Positions 15,380 to 22,704 of a DNA stretch of 32,579 nt are shown here, in pieces. This DNA is from Actinomycetota bacterium (GTDB lineage: Bacteria > Actinomycetota > Acidimicrobiia > IMCC26256 > PALSA-610). How positions within the stretch are numbered: the first letter of the stretch is position 1; each line of letters begins with the position of its first letter. The DNA lies in contig SXIR01000106.1 in assembly GCA_005772765.1 (NCBI GenBank), positions 1-32,579 on the forward strand. Reading direction: 5' to 3'. The translations under genes and the position numbers were made by a program. The notes below the pieces were generated by a model. That model saw nothing but the letters and a program-made list of their open reading frames with translations, made no database searches and was not told the origin of the DNA.

Positions 15380-16879
15380 GTGCGACTGCTCTACATCGAC
15401 ATCGACACCCTTCGGCCCGACCACCTCGGCTGCTACGGGTATCACCGCGACACGTCACCAAACATCGATGCGGTCGCAGCGCGCGGTGTCCGCTTCGAAT
15501 CGGTGTACACGTCCGACTCGCCCTGCTTGCCCTCACGTTCGGCGCTGGCCGCTGGGCAGTTCGGCATTCGCAACGGCGTCATCAGTCACGGCGGCGCCAC
15601 CGCCGAACTGTTCAGCGACGGCGCAGACCGAGGCTTCTGGTCGCGGATCGCCCTGAAGTCATGGGCACGGCAGTTCCGCAACGCGCAGATCCCCACGACG
15701 ACGATCTCCACGTTCGCTGAACGGCACGCCGCCTATCACTGGCTCGCAGGGTTCTCGGAGTACATCAACGTGGGCAGCGCCGGCATGGAGATCGCCGACC
15801 TCGTCTCTGCCCAGGTGCTCGACTGGATCGACCGCAAGGCGCGCACGCCCGACTGGTTCTGCCATGTCCACCTCTGGGATCCCCACACCCCGTATCGGGC
15901 GCCGGTCGAGTTCGGTCATCCCTTCGAGCACGACCCGATTCCGGCCTGGTACACCGAAGACATCCGAGCCGAACACTGGGAACTTCCCGGTCCGCACTCG
16001 GCCCGAGAGATCGTCGGCTTTTCCGACACCGGCTGGTATCGGCACTTCCCGCGGCAACCGATGTCGCTTCCCAACATGGATCGCGTGCAGGAGATGTTCG
16101 ACGGCTACGACACAGGAATCCGCTACGCGGACCTCCACGTCGGGCGCTGGCTCAACGCGTTGGCAGACGCCGGCGTTCTCGACGAAACCGCAGTGATGGT
16201 CTCGTCCGACCACGGCGAGACGTTCGGAGAGCTCGGGACGTACTGCGATCACCACTTCGCCGACGAACACACGAACCACGTGCCACTCATCCTGCACTGG
16301 CCGGGCGTCGCAGGTGCGGAGGGGGGTCGGGTCGCGACGGGGAAGCACTATCACCTCGATGTCGCCGCCACCGTGGTCGAACTCGCAGGCGCGAAGGTCG
16401 CCGACGACTGGGACGGCGAGTCGTTCGCGGACGACCTCACGAGCGGCGTCGAACCGACTGGTCGTCATCACCTCGTGTTGAGTCACGGCGCGTGGACAGC
16501 GCAACGTTCGGTGCGGTTCGGTGATCACCTCTATCTCCGGACGCTGCACGATGGCTTCCACGGGTTGGCCGACGAGATGTTGTTCGACGTGGTGCGCGAT
16601 CCGCACGAACAGCACGACCTCGGCGACACCGAGTTGGGCCTGGTCTCGACGGCCTCCGACCTTCTCGATTCGTGGCGCGACGACTGTCTGTCGGCGCCCG
16701 GGGCGCGATGGGATCCGATGGACGTGCTCCTCGACGAGGGCGGTCCGTGGCATGTGCGCGGCCGCCTCCCCGAATACGCCGAACGCTTACGAACCACCGG
16801 GCGCGCTCGGTGGGCCGAGGTGCTCCTCGACAAGCACCCGCGCGAGGCGGCGGACGCCGTGCGACGGGGTGGTTTCTGA
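15380..16879 (+). CDS. Type I sulfatase (formylglycine-dependent)
   Basis: A 499-aa member of the alkaline phosphatase/sulfatase superfamily. The metal-binding start is LLYIDIDTLRPDHLGCYG (Asp7/Asp9). The signature Cys49-Leu-Pro-Ser-Arg53 in SDSPCLPSRSAL is the CxPSR site where Cys is converted to formylglycine. HVHLWDPHTPY (163-172) and MVSSDHGETFGE (Asp277, His278) supply further metal and substrate contacts. It would hydrolyse a sulfate ester. There is no signal peptide, so it acts in the cytosol or on imported substrate; the required formylglycine-generating enzyme is not in this window. GGGAGG 5 nt before GTG 15380 fixes the start. It lies between two PhyH genes on the same strand. Confidence 0.92.
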   Translation: MRLLYIDIDTLRPDHLGCYGYHRDTSPNIDAVAARGVRFESVYTSDSPCLPSRSALAAGQFGIRNGVISHGGATAELFSDGADRGFWSRIALKSWARQFRNAQIPTTTISTFAERHAAYHWLAGFSEYINVGSAGMEIADLVSAQVLDWIDRKARTPDWFCHVHLWDPHTPYRAPVEFGHPFEHDPIPAWYTEDIRAEHWELPGPHSAREIVGFSDTGWYRHFPRQPMSLPNMDRVQEMFDGYDTGIRYADLHVGRWLNALADAGVLDETAVMVSSDHGETFGELGTYCDHHFADEHTNHVPLILHWPGVAGAEGGRVATGKHYHLDVAATVVELAGAKVADDWDGESFADDLTSGVEPTGRHHLVLSHGAWTAQRSVRFGDHLYLRTLHDGFHGLADEMLFDVVRDPHEQHDLGDTELGLVSTASDLLDSWRDDCLSAPGARWDPMDVLLDEGGPWHVRGRLPEYAERLRTTGRARWAEVLLDKHPREAADAVRRGGF

Positions 16880-16897
16880 CTCGCCGACATCTTGCCC

Positions 16898-17014
16898 GTG
16901 GCTCACACCCTCACGGTCGGCTGTGACAATCCCGACTCGCTCGACACCCTGCCTACTCGGTCGACGACCCGACCGGCCGTGGACCTTGCCGACCTCCGCG
17001 ACTGGCGTTCGTGA
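16898..17014 (+). CDS. Possible small ORF or read-through extension after the sulfatase
   Basis: The sulfatase frame stays open for 44 codons after its TGA at 16877-16879. Third positions are mostly G or C, like real genes here. A GTG at 16898 could start a 38-aa peptide beginning VAHTLTVGCDNPDSLDTLPT and ending DLADLRDWRS. I see no ribosome site and recognise no family. It could be a small gene, a decayed C-terminus, a rare read-through product or chance. Confidence 0.2.
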   Translation: MAHTLTVGCDNPDSLDTLPTRSTTRPAVDLADLRDWRS

Positions 17015-17123
17015 CGGGGCCTGGCGCCGCGCCTGCTGTCGCGGGCTTCCGCGCGAGCGCTGACCTGCGAAGCGTTGCCCAGTAGGTTTCGAGGCAAAGC
17101 AACTCCATGAGGAGCATCAGACG
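17015..17123. other. Upstream region of the second PhyH gene
   Basis: This is the remainder of a 244-nt gap. Only the ribosome site GAGGAG (17109-17114) before TTG 17124 stands out; no clear promoter or hairpin with a U-tract was seen. Confidence 0.35.
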
Positions 17124-17966
17124 TTGAACGATCGTCGGTACATCGGAGCCGATGGCAAACCGCTCCCCGGCGTCGCCCCGGCGCCGGGCCAACGTGCGGG
17201 CGTCGACGAGCGACAAGTGCGTGCGCTGCTCGCCGAGGTCGACGAGTTCGGGTATGTCATCATCCCAGAACTGTTGCCGCGCGAGGCGATGACCGAGATC
17301 AAAGCGGCGACGCAGCCGTTGCTGTTGCACGATGGTCGGAACGAGTTCGAAGGTCACAAGACTCGCCGCATCTACTCGGTCATCGAAAAGACACTCGCGT
17401 GCAATCCGCTCCTGGAGCACCCGCTGGTGCTCGCGTTGCTGGATCGAATTCTGCGACCCAACTACTTGCTCTCCCAACTGCAGGTGATCGACATCCAGCC
17501 GGGCGAAGTCGCACAACCATTGCACCACGACGACGGGTTCTATCCCTTGCCTCGTCCGCGTCCGCCGGTGAGTGCCGCAACGATCTGGGCGATCGACGAC
17601 TTCAACGAGGAAAACGGCGCGACCCTCGTACTGCCGAAGAGTCACGAGTGGGGGAACGAGAACCCGACCGAAGCTGATCGGGAACGCCTCGTTCCTGCGG
17701 TGATGCCGGCTGGTTCGGTCGTGTTCTTCGTGGGCACGCTCTGGCACGGTGCAGGCGCCAACCAGAGCAGCCGCCCGCGCATGGCCGCGACGGCGCAGTA
17801 CTGCGAACCCTGGGCGCGCCAGCAAGAGAACTACAGCCTCGCGATCTCGAGGGAGCGGGCGCGGCTGTGTAGCGAGACCGTGCAGGGCATGCTCGGCTAC
17901 AGCATGTTGTTCCCGTTCATCGGCTTCGTCGACGGCCGCGACCCGCGACGACTCCTCGCGAACTGA
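17124..17966 (+). CDS. Phytanoyl-CoA dioxygenase (PhyH) family protein 2
   Basis: A 280-aa Fe(II)/2-oxoglutarate dioxygenase. N-terminal FGYVIIPELLPREAMTEIK, then QPLHHDDGFYPLP with the HxD pair (His134/His135 and Asp136/Asp137), WAIDDFNEENGATLVLPKSH, the distal His208 in VGTLWHGAGAN, and Arg217 or Arg219 in SSRPRMAATAQY. This layout (DDFNxENGAT, PxSH, WHGAG) is typical of bacterial PhyH proteins and is only distantly related to the first PhyH protein in the window, so they are not recent duplicates. The start is TTG 17124, supported by GAGGAG upstream; no ATG is in frame before the domain. The substrate is unknown. It converges on the acyl-CoA dehydrogenase with a 31-nt gap. Confidence 0.9.
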   Translation: MNDRRYIGADGKPLPGVAPAPGQRAGVDERQVRALLAEVDEFGYVIIPELLPREAMTEIKAATQPLLLHDGRNEFEGHKTRRIYSVIEKTLACNPLLEHPLVLALLDRILRPNYLLSQLQVIDIQPGEVAQPLHHDDGFYPLPRPRPPVSAATIWAIDDFNEENGATLVLPKSHEWGNENPTEADRERLVPAVMPAGSVVFFVGTLWHGAGANQSSRPRMAATAQYCEPWARQQENYSLAISRERARLCSETVQGMLGYSMLFPFIGFVDGRDPRRLLAN

Positions 17967-17997
17967 GCGCAGCAGCAGAGCGGATGAACGTGCGCCG

Positions 17998-19734
17998 TCA
18001 CGGCGCGAGTTCGTAGGTGCCCTTCATGGCAAGGACGTGATCCCACACTCGTGCGAACCGGCCCGGATCGACGTTCGGGCGGCGAACCATCTCGAGCGCG
18101 AAGTCGGCCTGCTTGTCGGTTGTCGATGACTTGCCGTGGAGCGTGACGGCTCCCGCCGAGAAGTCACGGACGAGCACGTCGAAGATCTGCTCGGTGACCG
18201 ATTCGTCGATGCCGTGCAGCTCCACGTTCTCCAGAATGAGTTGGCCGTAGACCACCATCGAGAACAGTTCGCCGAGCGCGAGGAGGAAGTCGACGTCACT
18301 GGATTGGGCGTCGTCGGGCGCGGCGGCCTCGAGCATCGACCGGAAGGTCTCGACCTGGCTGCGAAAGATCGCGATGTTCGGCGAGTCGAACCGATCGAAG
18401 GTTGCGGCCCAGTCGTGGAACCGAATCTTGCCGAGGCCCCTCGTGGGTGCCTGTTCGAACAAGTAGCGGTCGTGGGTCGCGTCGTGGCGAACGCCGACCG
18501 GCTCGTACTCCTGCGGGGCGAAGAAGTAGTTCGCCATGAACTTGACGATGAGCGCGATGTTGACGTGCACCGTTCCTTCGAGCTTCGGCAGCGCTCGGAT
18601 GTGCCGCGCTGCCATCTGGAAATACGTGTCGGCCTCGAATCCTTTCGCGGCGATCACGTCCCAGAGGCCGTTGATGACCTTCTCGCCTTCGGTCGTGACC
18701 TTCATCTTCACGAGCGGGTTGTACAGCAGGTAGCGCCGGTCGTCGTCCGACGCGGAGCGCATGTAGTCGTTGGCTCGCATTGCGAAGAGCTTCATCGCGT
18801 TGAGGCGCGCGTACGCGTCGACGAAGAGCTGCCGGACATGCGTGAAGTCGGTGACGAGGCCGCCGTACAGCTGGCGGTTCCCCGCGTGGTCGATCGCTTC
18901 GTGAAGCGCATGCGTACAGATCCCGATGGATGCCCATCCGAGGTTGTACTTACACACGTTGATCGTGTTGAGCGCGACGTTCCAAGCTTCAGGTCCGCGC
19001 ACCAACACATCGGCGTCGGTGATCGGATAGTCGTTGAGCGTGAACGCCGAGACGAACATCGGTGAGTGCACGGTGTTCTTCTCAAGCTGGTATGCCTCGT
19101 GCTTCGACTCGACCACGAAGAACACGTACTCGGTGTCAGCGTTGGGATCGTCGTTGAGATCGTGTGGGGCGATCCGGCCGAAGACCGATACCAGCGCGGC
19201 CTCGTTGCCGTTGCCGATGTAGTACTTGCTTCCGTTCGCGACGTACGTTCCGTCACCGGTTGGGGTCAGGGTCATCTCGCTCGCGTAGATGTCGGCGCCG
19301 TGTTCTTTCTCGGACAGTCCGAACGCGAAGATCGCGCCGTCGCGCAGGAGATCGGCCGCGCGCGCTTTGACGCCTTCGTTCTCGCCCATCCAGATCGGAC
19401 CGAGGCCGAGCATCGACACTTGCCACGCGTACCAGTAACCGAGGCTGTAGAAGGCGGTGATCTCGCTGAAGTGGTTGTTGCGCCACGTGTCCCACCGCGC
19501 GTCGCCGTCACCGTGGCCGGCCGGAGTCATGAGCATCGAGAACGCCTTCGACTCGGCGAGGAACCGGCAGAAGTCGGCGTACCAGACGCCGGCGTTGTCC
19601 TCCGATGTGATCCGGTTCTTCCCGAGGGACTCGAAATACGAGATCGTCGCTTTCATCAACTCGCGCGATTGCGGGTCGAGTTCTGCCGGGTCGTAGGCGT
19701 GCGGGTTGAGCAGGATGTCGGGGTGTGCGGCCAT
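17998..19734 (-). CDS. Acyl-CoA dehydrogenase family protein, long form
   Basis: A 578-aa flavoprotein, well above the 380-400 aa of standard acyl-CoA dehydrogenases. It has the FAD/substrate segment AIFAFGLSEKEHGADIYAS and the following NGSKYYIGNGNEA that mark the family, HEAIDHAGNRQLYGG for the C-terminal helical domain, and a C-terminal extension of about 150 residues, largely helical. It would oxidise an acyl-CoA with transfer of electrons to ETF; chain length cannot be told. AAGGAG about 8 nt before ATG 19734 supports the start. It stands alone, convergent with the PhyH gene. A possible small ORF overlaps its 5' end. Confidence 0.92.
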   Translation of the reverse strand: MAAHPDILLNPHAYDPAELDPQSRELMKATISYFESLGKNRITSEDNAGVWYADFCRFLAESKAFSMLMTPAGHGDGDARWDTWRNNHFSEITAFYSLGYWYAWQVSMLGLGPIWMGENEGVKARAADLLRDGAIFAFGLSEKEHGADIYASEMTLTPTGDGTYVANGSKYYIGNGNEAALVSVFGRIAPHDLNDDPNADTEYVFFVVESKHEAYQLEKNTVHSPMFVSAFTLNDYPITDADVLVRGPEAWNVALNTINVCKYNLGWASIGICTHALHEAIDHAGNRQLYGGLVTDFTHVRQLFVDAYARLNAMKLFAMRANDYMRSASDDDRRYLLYNPLVKMKVTTEGEKVINGLWDVIAAKGFEADTYFQMAARHIRALPKLEGTVHVNIALIVKFMANYFFAPQEYEPVGVRHDATHDRYLFEQAPTRGLGKIRFHDWAATFDRFDSPNIAIFRSQVETFRSMLEAAAPDDAQSSDVDFLLALGELFSMVVYGQLILENVELHGIDESVTEQIFDVLVRDFSAGAVTLHGKSSTTDKQADFALEMVRRPNVDPGRFARVWDHVLAMKGTYELAP

Positions 19735-19940
19735 GGGGTGGCTCCTTCGCTACGCCGTCGCTGAACGGGTGACCCTACGCGGTGGGGGAGGTGCGAAGCC
19801 CGGCGAGACGCCGGCCGAAACCCGGCCAGCCGCGAACCACCGGAGGCCGAATACCAATCGCCGAGTGTTGCCCAACTCGCGACGACATCCTCGATTGCGG
19901 CTGCGAGGTCGCTGCGAAGCTCGAAGCCGGCCGAAGTCAT
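19656..19940 (-). CDS. Possible small leaderless ORF overlapping the start of the acyl-CoA dehydrogenase gene
   Basis: From ATG 19940 the first 40 codons read like protein (MTSAGFELRSDLAAAIEDVV, then ASWATLGDWYSASGG). After that the frame becomes Arg/Pro/His-rich and runs out of frame into the dehydrogenase gene, ending at 19656. TACCAT lies 7 nt before the ATG, resembling the -10 box of other starts here. It may be a remnant or the 5' part of a frameshifted gene. I recognise no family. Confidence 0.3.
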   Translation of the reverse strand: MTSAGFELRSDLAAAIEDVVASWATLGDWYSASGGSRLAGFRPASRRASHLPHRVGSPVQRRRSEGATPWPHTPTSCSTRTPTTRQNSTRNRAS

Positions 19941-19988
19941 GCCGCGAATGGTAAGGGTCAGGTTCGGTCGTTGTGCGAAACTCGCCGA

Positions 19989-20540
19989 GTGAATCAGCAA
20001 GCGGTTGTGACCCGTTCGATGCGCGACGAGGAGTTCGACGCAGTGCGCCAGCTCGAAGTCGCAGCGTTCGGCGACGACGAATCGATCGGTGTATTGCTCG
20101 ATGCGTTGCGGGCGTCGTGGGCGTGGGAGCCCGACCTGTCGTTCGTGGCCGAGCGTGACGGTGAACTCTGCGGTCACGTCGCGTTCACGCGTGCGATGCT
20201 CGACGCTCCCGACCGACTGCGTGATGTGCTCGTGTTGAGTCCCGTTGGAGTTCGTCCCGATCTCCAGGGTCAGGGCATTGGCACGGCGATGATCATCCAG
20301 GCGCTTGCGATCGTTGCCGGGAGCCGTACCGAGCCCGCGGTGTTTCTCGAAGGCAGCCCGTTGCTTTACACCCGCTTCGGCTTCGAGTCGGCCTGCGCCA
20401 TTGGGTTCCGGCGACCGTCGCTGCGCACCCCCGAGCCTGGATTTCAGGTGTTTCGCCTGCCGACGTTCGACGCGTCACTCCAAGGCACGCTCGTCTACCC
20501 CGACGCGTTCTGGCGGACCGACTCCGTCGGGCTGCGGTAG
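19989..20540 (+). CDS. GNAT N-acetyltransferase
   Basis: A 183-aa GNAT protein resembling the YhbS/predicted N-acetyltransferase subgroup. It has RSMRDEEFDAVRQLEVAAF at the start, SFVAERDGELCGHVAFTRA (central strands), the acetyl-CoA loop VGVRPDLQGQGIGTAMI (QGQGIG, 93-98) and PAVFLEGSPLLYTRFGF, where the PLYYxRFGF-like motif is typical of this group. The acceptor is unknown. Start is GTG 19989 or possibly GTG 20007; neither has a clear ribosome site. It faces the TetR gene tail to tail with a 36-nt gap. Confidence 0.88.
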   Translation: MNQQAVVTRSMRDEEFDAVRQLEVAAFGDDESIGVLLDALRASWAWEPDLSFVAERDGELCGHVAFTRAMLDAPDRLRDVLVLSPVGVRPDLQGQGIGTAMIIQALAIVAGSRTEPAVFLEGSPLLYTRFGFESACAIGFRRPSLRTPEPGFQVFRLPTFDASLQGTLVYPDAFWRTDSVGLR

Positions 20541-20576
20541 CTGACGCGGGCCCGCTCGGTCGAGTGCTCGGCTTCG

Positions 20577-21206
20577 TCATGGACGAGGATTCTCGGCCAG
20601 CCCGGTGAGATACGGAGCCATGACTCGCAGCGCTTGATCGATCTGCTCGTCGAGTCGTCGATCGAGGTCGGGAAGAACGGTGCCGAGCATGATGCGTTCG
20701 TGCAGCTTGCCTTGGATCATGCCGAGGAACGCCTCGGCGTCGGCGCGGGGGTGTTCGCTGCCGAGTCCGGCGAACTCTGCTTCGACGAACCCGATCGCGC
20801 GTTCGGTGATCTCGCGCACGAACAACGGGCCGAGGCCCTGCTCGCCATCGGCGATGGCAATGCGTTGCAATGCGATCGCTTCGGGGAGGTAGCAGCCGTG
20901 GAGGTAGTTACGGCCCAGACGCCGGAGTCGCGCTGGGCTCGTCGGAGCGTCGTCGAGGCCGTCGCGCAGTAGCGGTTCGATCAGCGCGGCGAGACGTTCG
21001 AGCGCAGCGTGCAGCAGGCCGGCTTTGTCCCCGAAGTGGCGGTAGAGCGTCTCCTTCGATGCCTTCGCCGACGCGGCGACGGCATTCATGCTGAAGCGCT
21101 GGTATCCGTCGCGCAGCAGCACGCGCAGCGTGTGGTCGAGCAGGCGGGCTTGGAGTTGGTCAGCGGGAGAGGCGTGATCCGCAAGGGCGGCCTGACCAGG
21201 GGGCAT
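20577..21206 (-). CDS. TetR-family transcriptional regulator
   Basis: About 209 aa. The N-terminal DNA-binding domain holds LLRDGYQRFSMNAVAASAKA and SKETLYRHFGDKAGLL, the canonical TetR helix-turn-helix (about residues 33-65). The C-terminal half is the ligand/dimer domain (FVREITERAIGFVEAEF, FLGMIQGKLHERI), matching TetR_C_7-type regulators such as the AefR group. I start at ATG 21206 because TAGGAT, a -10-like box, is 7 nt upstream, implying a leaderless message; ATG 21215 would add three residues. It is divergent from the sterol-desaturase gene with a perfect palindrome between, so it probably represses itself and that gene. The ligand is unknown. Confidence 0.9.
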   Translation of the reverse strand: MPPGQAALADHASPADQLQARLLDHTLRVLLRDGYQRFSMNAVAASAKASKETLYRHFGDKAGLLHAALERLAALIEPLLRDGLDDAPTSPARLRRLGRNYLHGCYLPEAIALQRIAIADGEQGLGPLFVREITERAIGFVEAEFAGLGSEHPRADAEAFLGMIQGKLHERIMLGTVLPDLDRRLDEQIDQALRVMAPYLTGLAENPRP

Positions 21207-21224
21207 GGTTGCCATCCTACCGTC

Positions 21225-21242
21225 CCGTACCGTACGGTACGG
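21225..21242. promoter_or_regulatory. Perfect 18-bp palindrome, probable TetR operator
   Basis: CCGTACCGTACGGTACGG is its own reverse complement. It lies in the 83-nt divergent space between the TetR gene (minus) and the sterol-desaturase gene (plus). It covers the spacer and -35 position of the TetR promoter (-10 box TAGGAT, 21214-21219 on the minus strand) and sits 1 nt before a TTGACC (21244-21249) that could be the -35 of the plus gene. Size, symmetry and location fit a TetR operator. Confidence 0.8.
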
Positions 21243-21289
21243 CTTGACCGAGAGCGATGTGGCCGGATCGAACCCGTGAGGTGCAATCC

Positions 21290-22036
21290 ATGAACGACGA
21301 ACGCTTCCTCCAACCCGCGTGGGATCTCTTGCGCAACAACCTCGGCGACTTTCTCGGATCGCCCGGGTTCATCCTCACGGCGGTCGTGCTCGGGGTGTAT
21401 CTACCGGGCATCGTCTTCTCGTTCGTCGACGTCGTCGTCACCAAGCGCTTGACCTGGCGCGAGAGTTGGTCGGTCTACTGGCGAGCCATGAAGTGGTACG
21501 GCACCTTGTACTTCCTCTCCTTGCCCATCTTGATTCTGGCCCCCGGTCCGGTGACGCTGGATGTCCCGACCGAGGCTCCGACCGTCGGCGCGTTCACGCG
21601 CGACGTACTGATCTATTTCCTCGTCGGCGACTTCGTCTCGTACTGGTGGCACCGATTCGAACACCACAACGCGTGGTACGCGCGACGCATCCACGGAGTG
21701 CACCACGCAGACCGCCCGCCGCTCAGCATCTGGACGGCAATGGTCGTGCATCCCGTCGAAGGCGCGACTGTCTTCACATGCTTCCACATCTACGGCATCG
21801 TCGCGCCGATTCATCTGTTCACGTTTGCCGTCGCCGCCTTCGCGATGACCGCGGTGAACATGATCACGCACTGCGGGTATCGACTCCCGGTGTACGACGC
21901 GCTGTTCGCCCACGCCGCGGCGCACGACTTCCATCACTCGAACCGCAAGCCGACCAACGTCTCCGTCGTGCTCACGTTGTGCGACCGTTTGTTCGGCACC
22001 TTCCAACGCGCGACTTACCGGTCGGCGTCGGCCTGA
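21290..22036 (+). CDS. Sterol desaturase / fatty acid hydroxylase superfamily membrane protein
   Basis: A 248-aa integral membrane di-iron oxygenase. Four or so hydrophobic segments (about 27-46, 68-86, 105-120, 165-190) surround the three His boxes: HRFEHH (121-126), HGVHH (135-139) and HAAAHDFHH (208-216). All metal ligands are present. Family members hydroxylate or desaturate sterols, fatty acids, carotenoids or alkylglycerols; the substrate here is not evident. GAGGTG before ATG 21290 sets the start. It is divergent from a TetR gene with a shared operator, so it is probably induced by a small lipophilic ligand. Its 3' end overlaps the convergent GNAT gene by 22 nt. Confidence 0.92.
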   Translation: MNDERFLQPAWDLLRNNLGDFLGSPGFILTAVVLGVYLPGIVFSFVDVVVTKRLTWRESWSVYWRAMKWYGTLYFLSLPILILAPGPVTLDVPTEAPTVGAFTRDVLIYFLVGDFVSYWWHRFEHHNAWYARRIHGVHHADRPPLSIWTAMVVHPVEGATVFTCFHIYGIVAPIHLFTFAVAAFAMTAVNMITHCGYRLPVYDALFAHAAAHDFHHSNRKPTNVSVVLTLCDRLFGTFQRATYRSASA

Positions 22037-22551
22037 CGAGTCGCTTCCTCCGCCGGTTCGAGTGCACGGAAGTAGTGCACGACCGGCACCGCCACGAATC
22101 CGTTGCGTTCGTAGCAGCGCCGAGCCGGCGCGTGGAATTCGTCACCCCCGGTGCCGATCTCGGCCACCAGCATTCCGGCTGCCCGCATGGTCTCCATCGC
22201 GTTCTGCACCAGCGCGGATCCGATCCCGACGCCACGGTGGGCTGCGGCAACGGCAATGATGGCGACCTCGCCGACCCGAGAGGCGTCGTCGACGGCGACC
22301 ACCATGAAGCCGGCAATGTGGTCGTCGGGGACCTCCGCGACCCAGAGAGAGGCGCCCGGCATTGCCAGCGACTTCGCGAGATCGTCCCGTTGTTTGACGT
22401 CGCGATCGGGATGGACCACGGCGTCGATTCGAGGTCCGACGATGGTGCCGAACGATTCGTTGCCGGGTGCGAACGCATCGAGATTGAGCGCTTCGATCGC
22501 GGGTTGGTCGGCGGACTCGGCGCGGCGAATGACGAACGGTTGCACGGTCAT
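22015..22551 (-). CDS. GNAT N-acetyltransferase
   Basis: A 178-aa GNAT protein. It has FVIRRAESADQPAIEALNLD, LWVAEVPDDHIAGFMVVAVD, GEVAIIAVAAAHRGVGIGSAL with the acetyl-CoA loop Arg106-Gly-Val-Gly-Ile-Gly111, and ARRCYERNGFVAVPVVHYFR, the C-terminal strand-helix. The acceptor is unknown. AAGGAG about 7 nt upstream supports ATG 22551. Its last 22 nt overlap the 3' end of the desaturase gene on the other strand, so the two messages are antisense to each other there. Confidence 0.9.
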   Translation of the reverse strand: MTVQPFVIRRAESADQPAIEALNLDAFAPGNESFGTIVGPRIDAVVHPDRDVKQRDDLAKSLAMPGASLWVAEVPDDHIAGFMVVAVDDASRVGEVAIIAVAAAHRGVGIGSALVQNAMETMRAAGMLVAEIGTGGDEFHAPARRCYERNGFVAVPVVHYFRALEPAEEATRQADADR

Positions 22552-22576
22552 GGCATTGCTCCTTCACGAGGGTGAA

Positions 22577-22599
22577 CGCGCGCGACAAACTCGCGCGCG
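22577..22599 (-). repeat. 9-bp GC inverted repeat upstream of the GNAT gene
   Basis: CGCGCGCGA (22577-22585) and TCGCGCGCG (22591-22599) are perfect complements around the 5-nt loop CAAAC. It lies 26 nt above the GNAT start and 106 nt before the HisA-like gene, so it may be a 5' UTR hairpin or an operator. No U-tract is present. Confidence 0.4.
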
Positions 22600-22692
22600 C
22601 AGGACTTCGCTGGTTCGGTCCGGATCAGCGAGTTCGGAAGGATGCGAAGCAAGACATCGGCGGTGAGCATATCGGCCGTTGCGAATGCCCTC

Positions 22693-22698
22693 TAGGGT
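22693..22698 (+). promoter_or_regulatory. -10-like box for a leaderless HisA-like gene
   Basis: TAGGGT (TANNNT) ends 6 nt before ATG 22705, with no Shine-Dalgarno, so the message probably begins at the start codon. No convincing -35 hexamer is seen at the expected spacing. Confidence 0.5.
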
Positions 22699-22704
22699 TT
22701 TCGC

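Noticed and set aside
17992-18006. Hairpin GCGCCG-TCA-CGGCGC at the acyl-CoA dehydrogenase stop
   Set aside because: Only a 6-bp stem with no U-tract on either side, and short GC repeats like this are common in such DNA.
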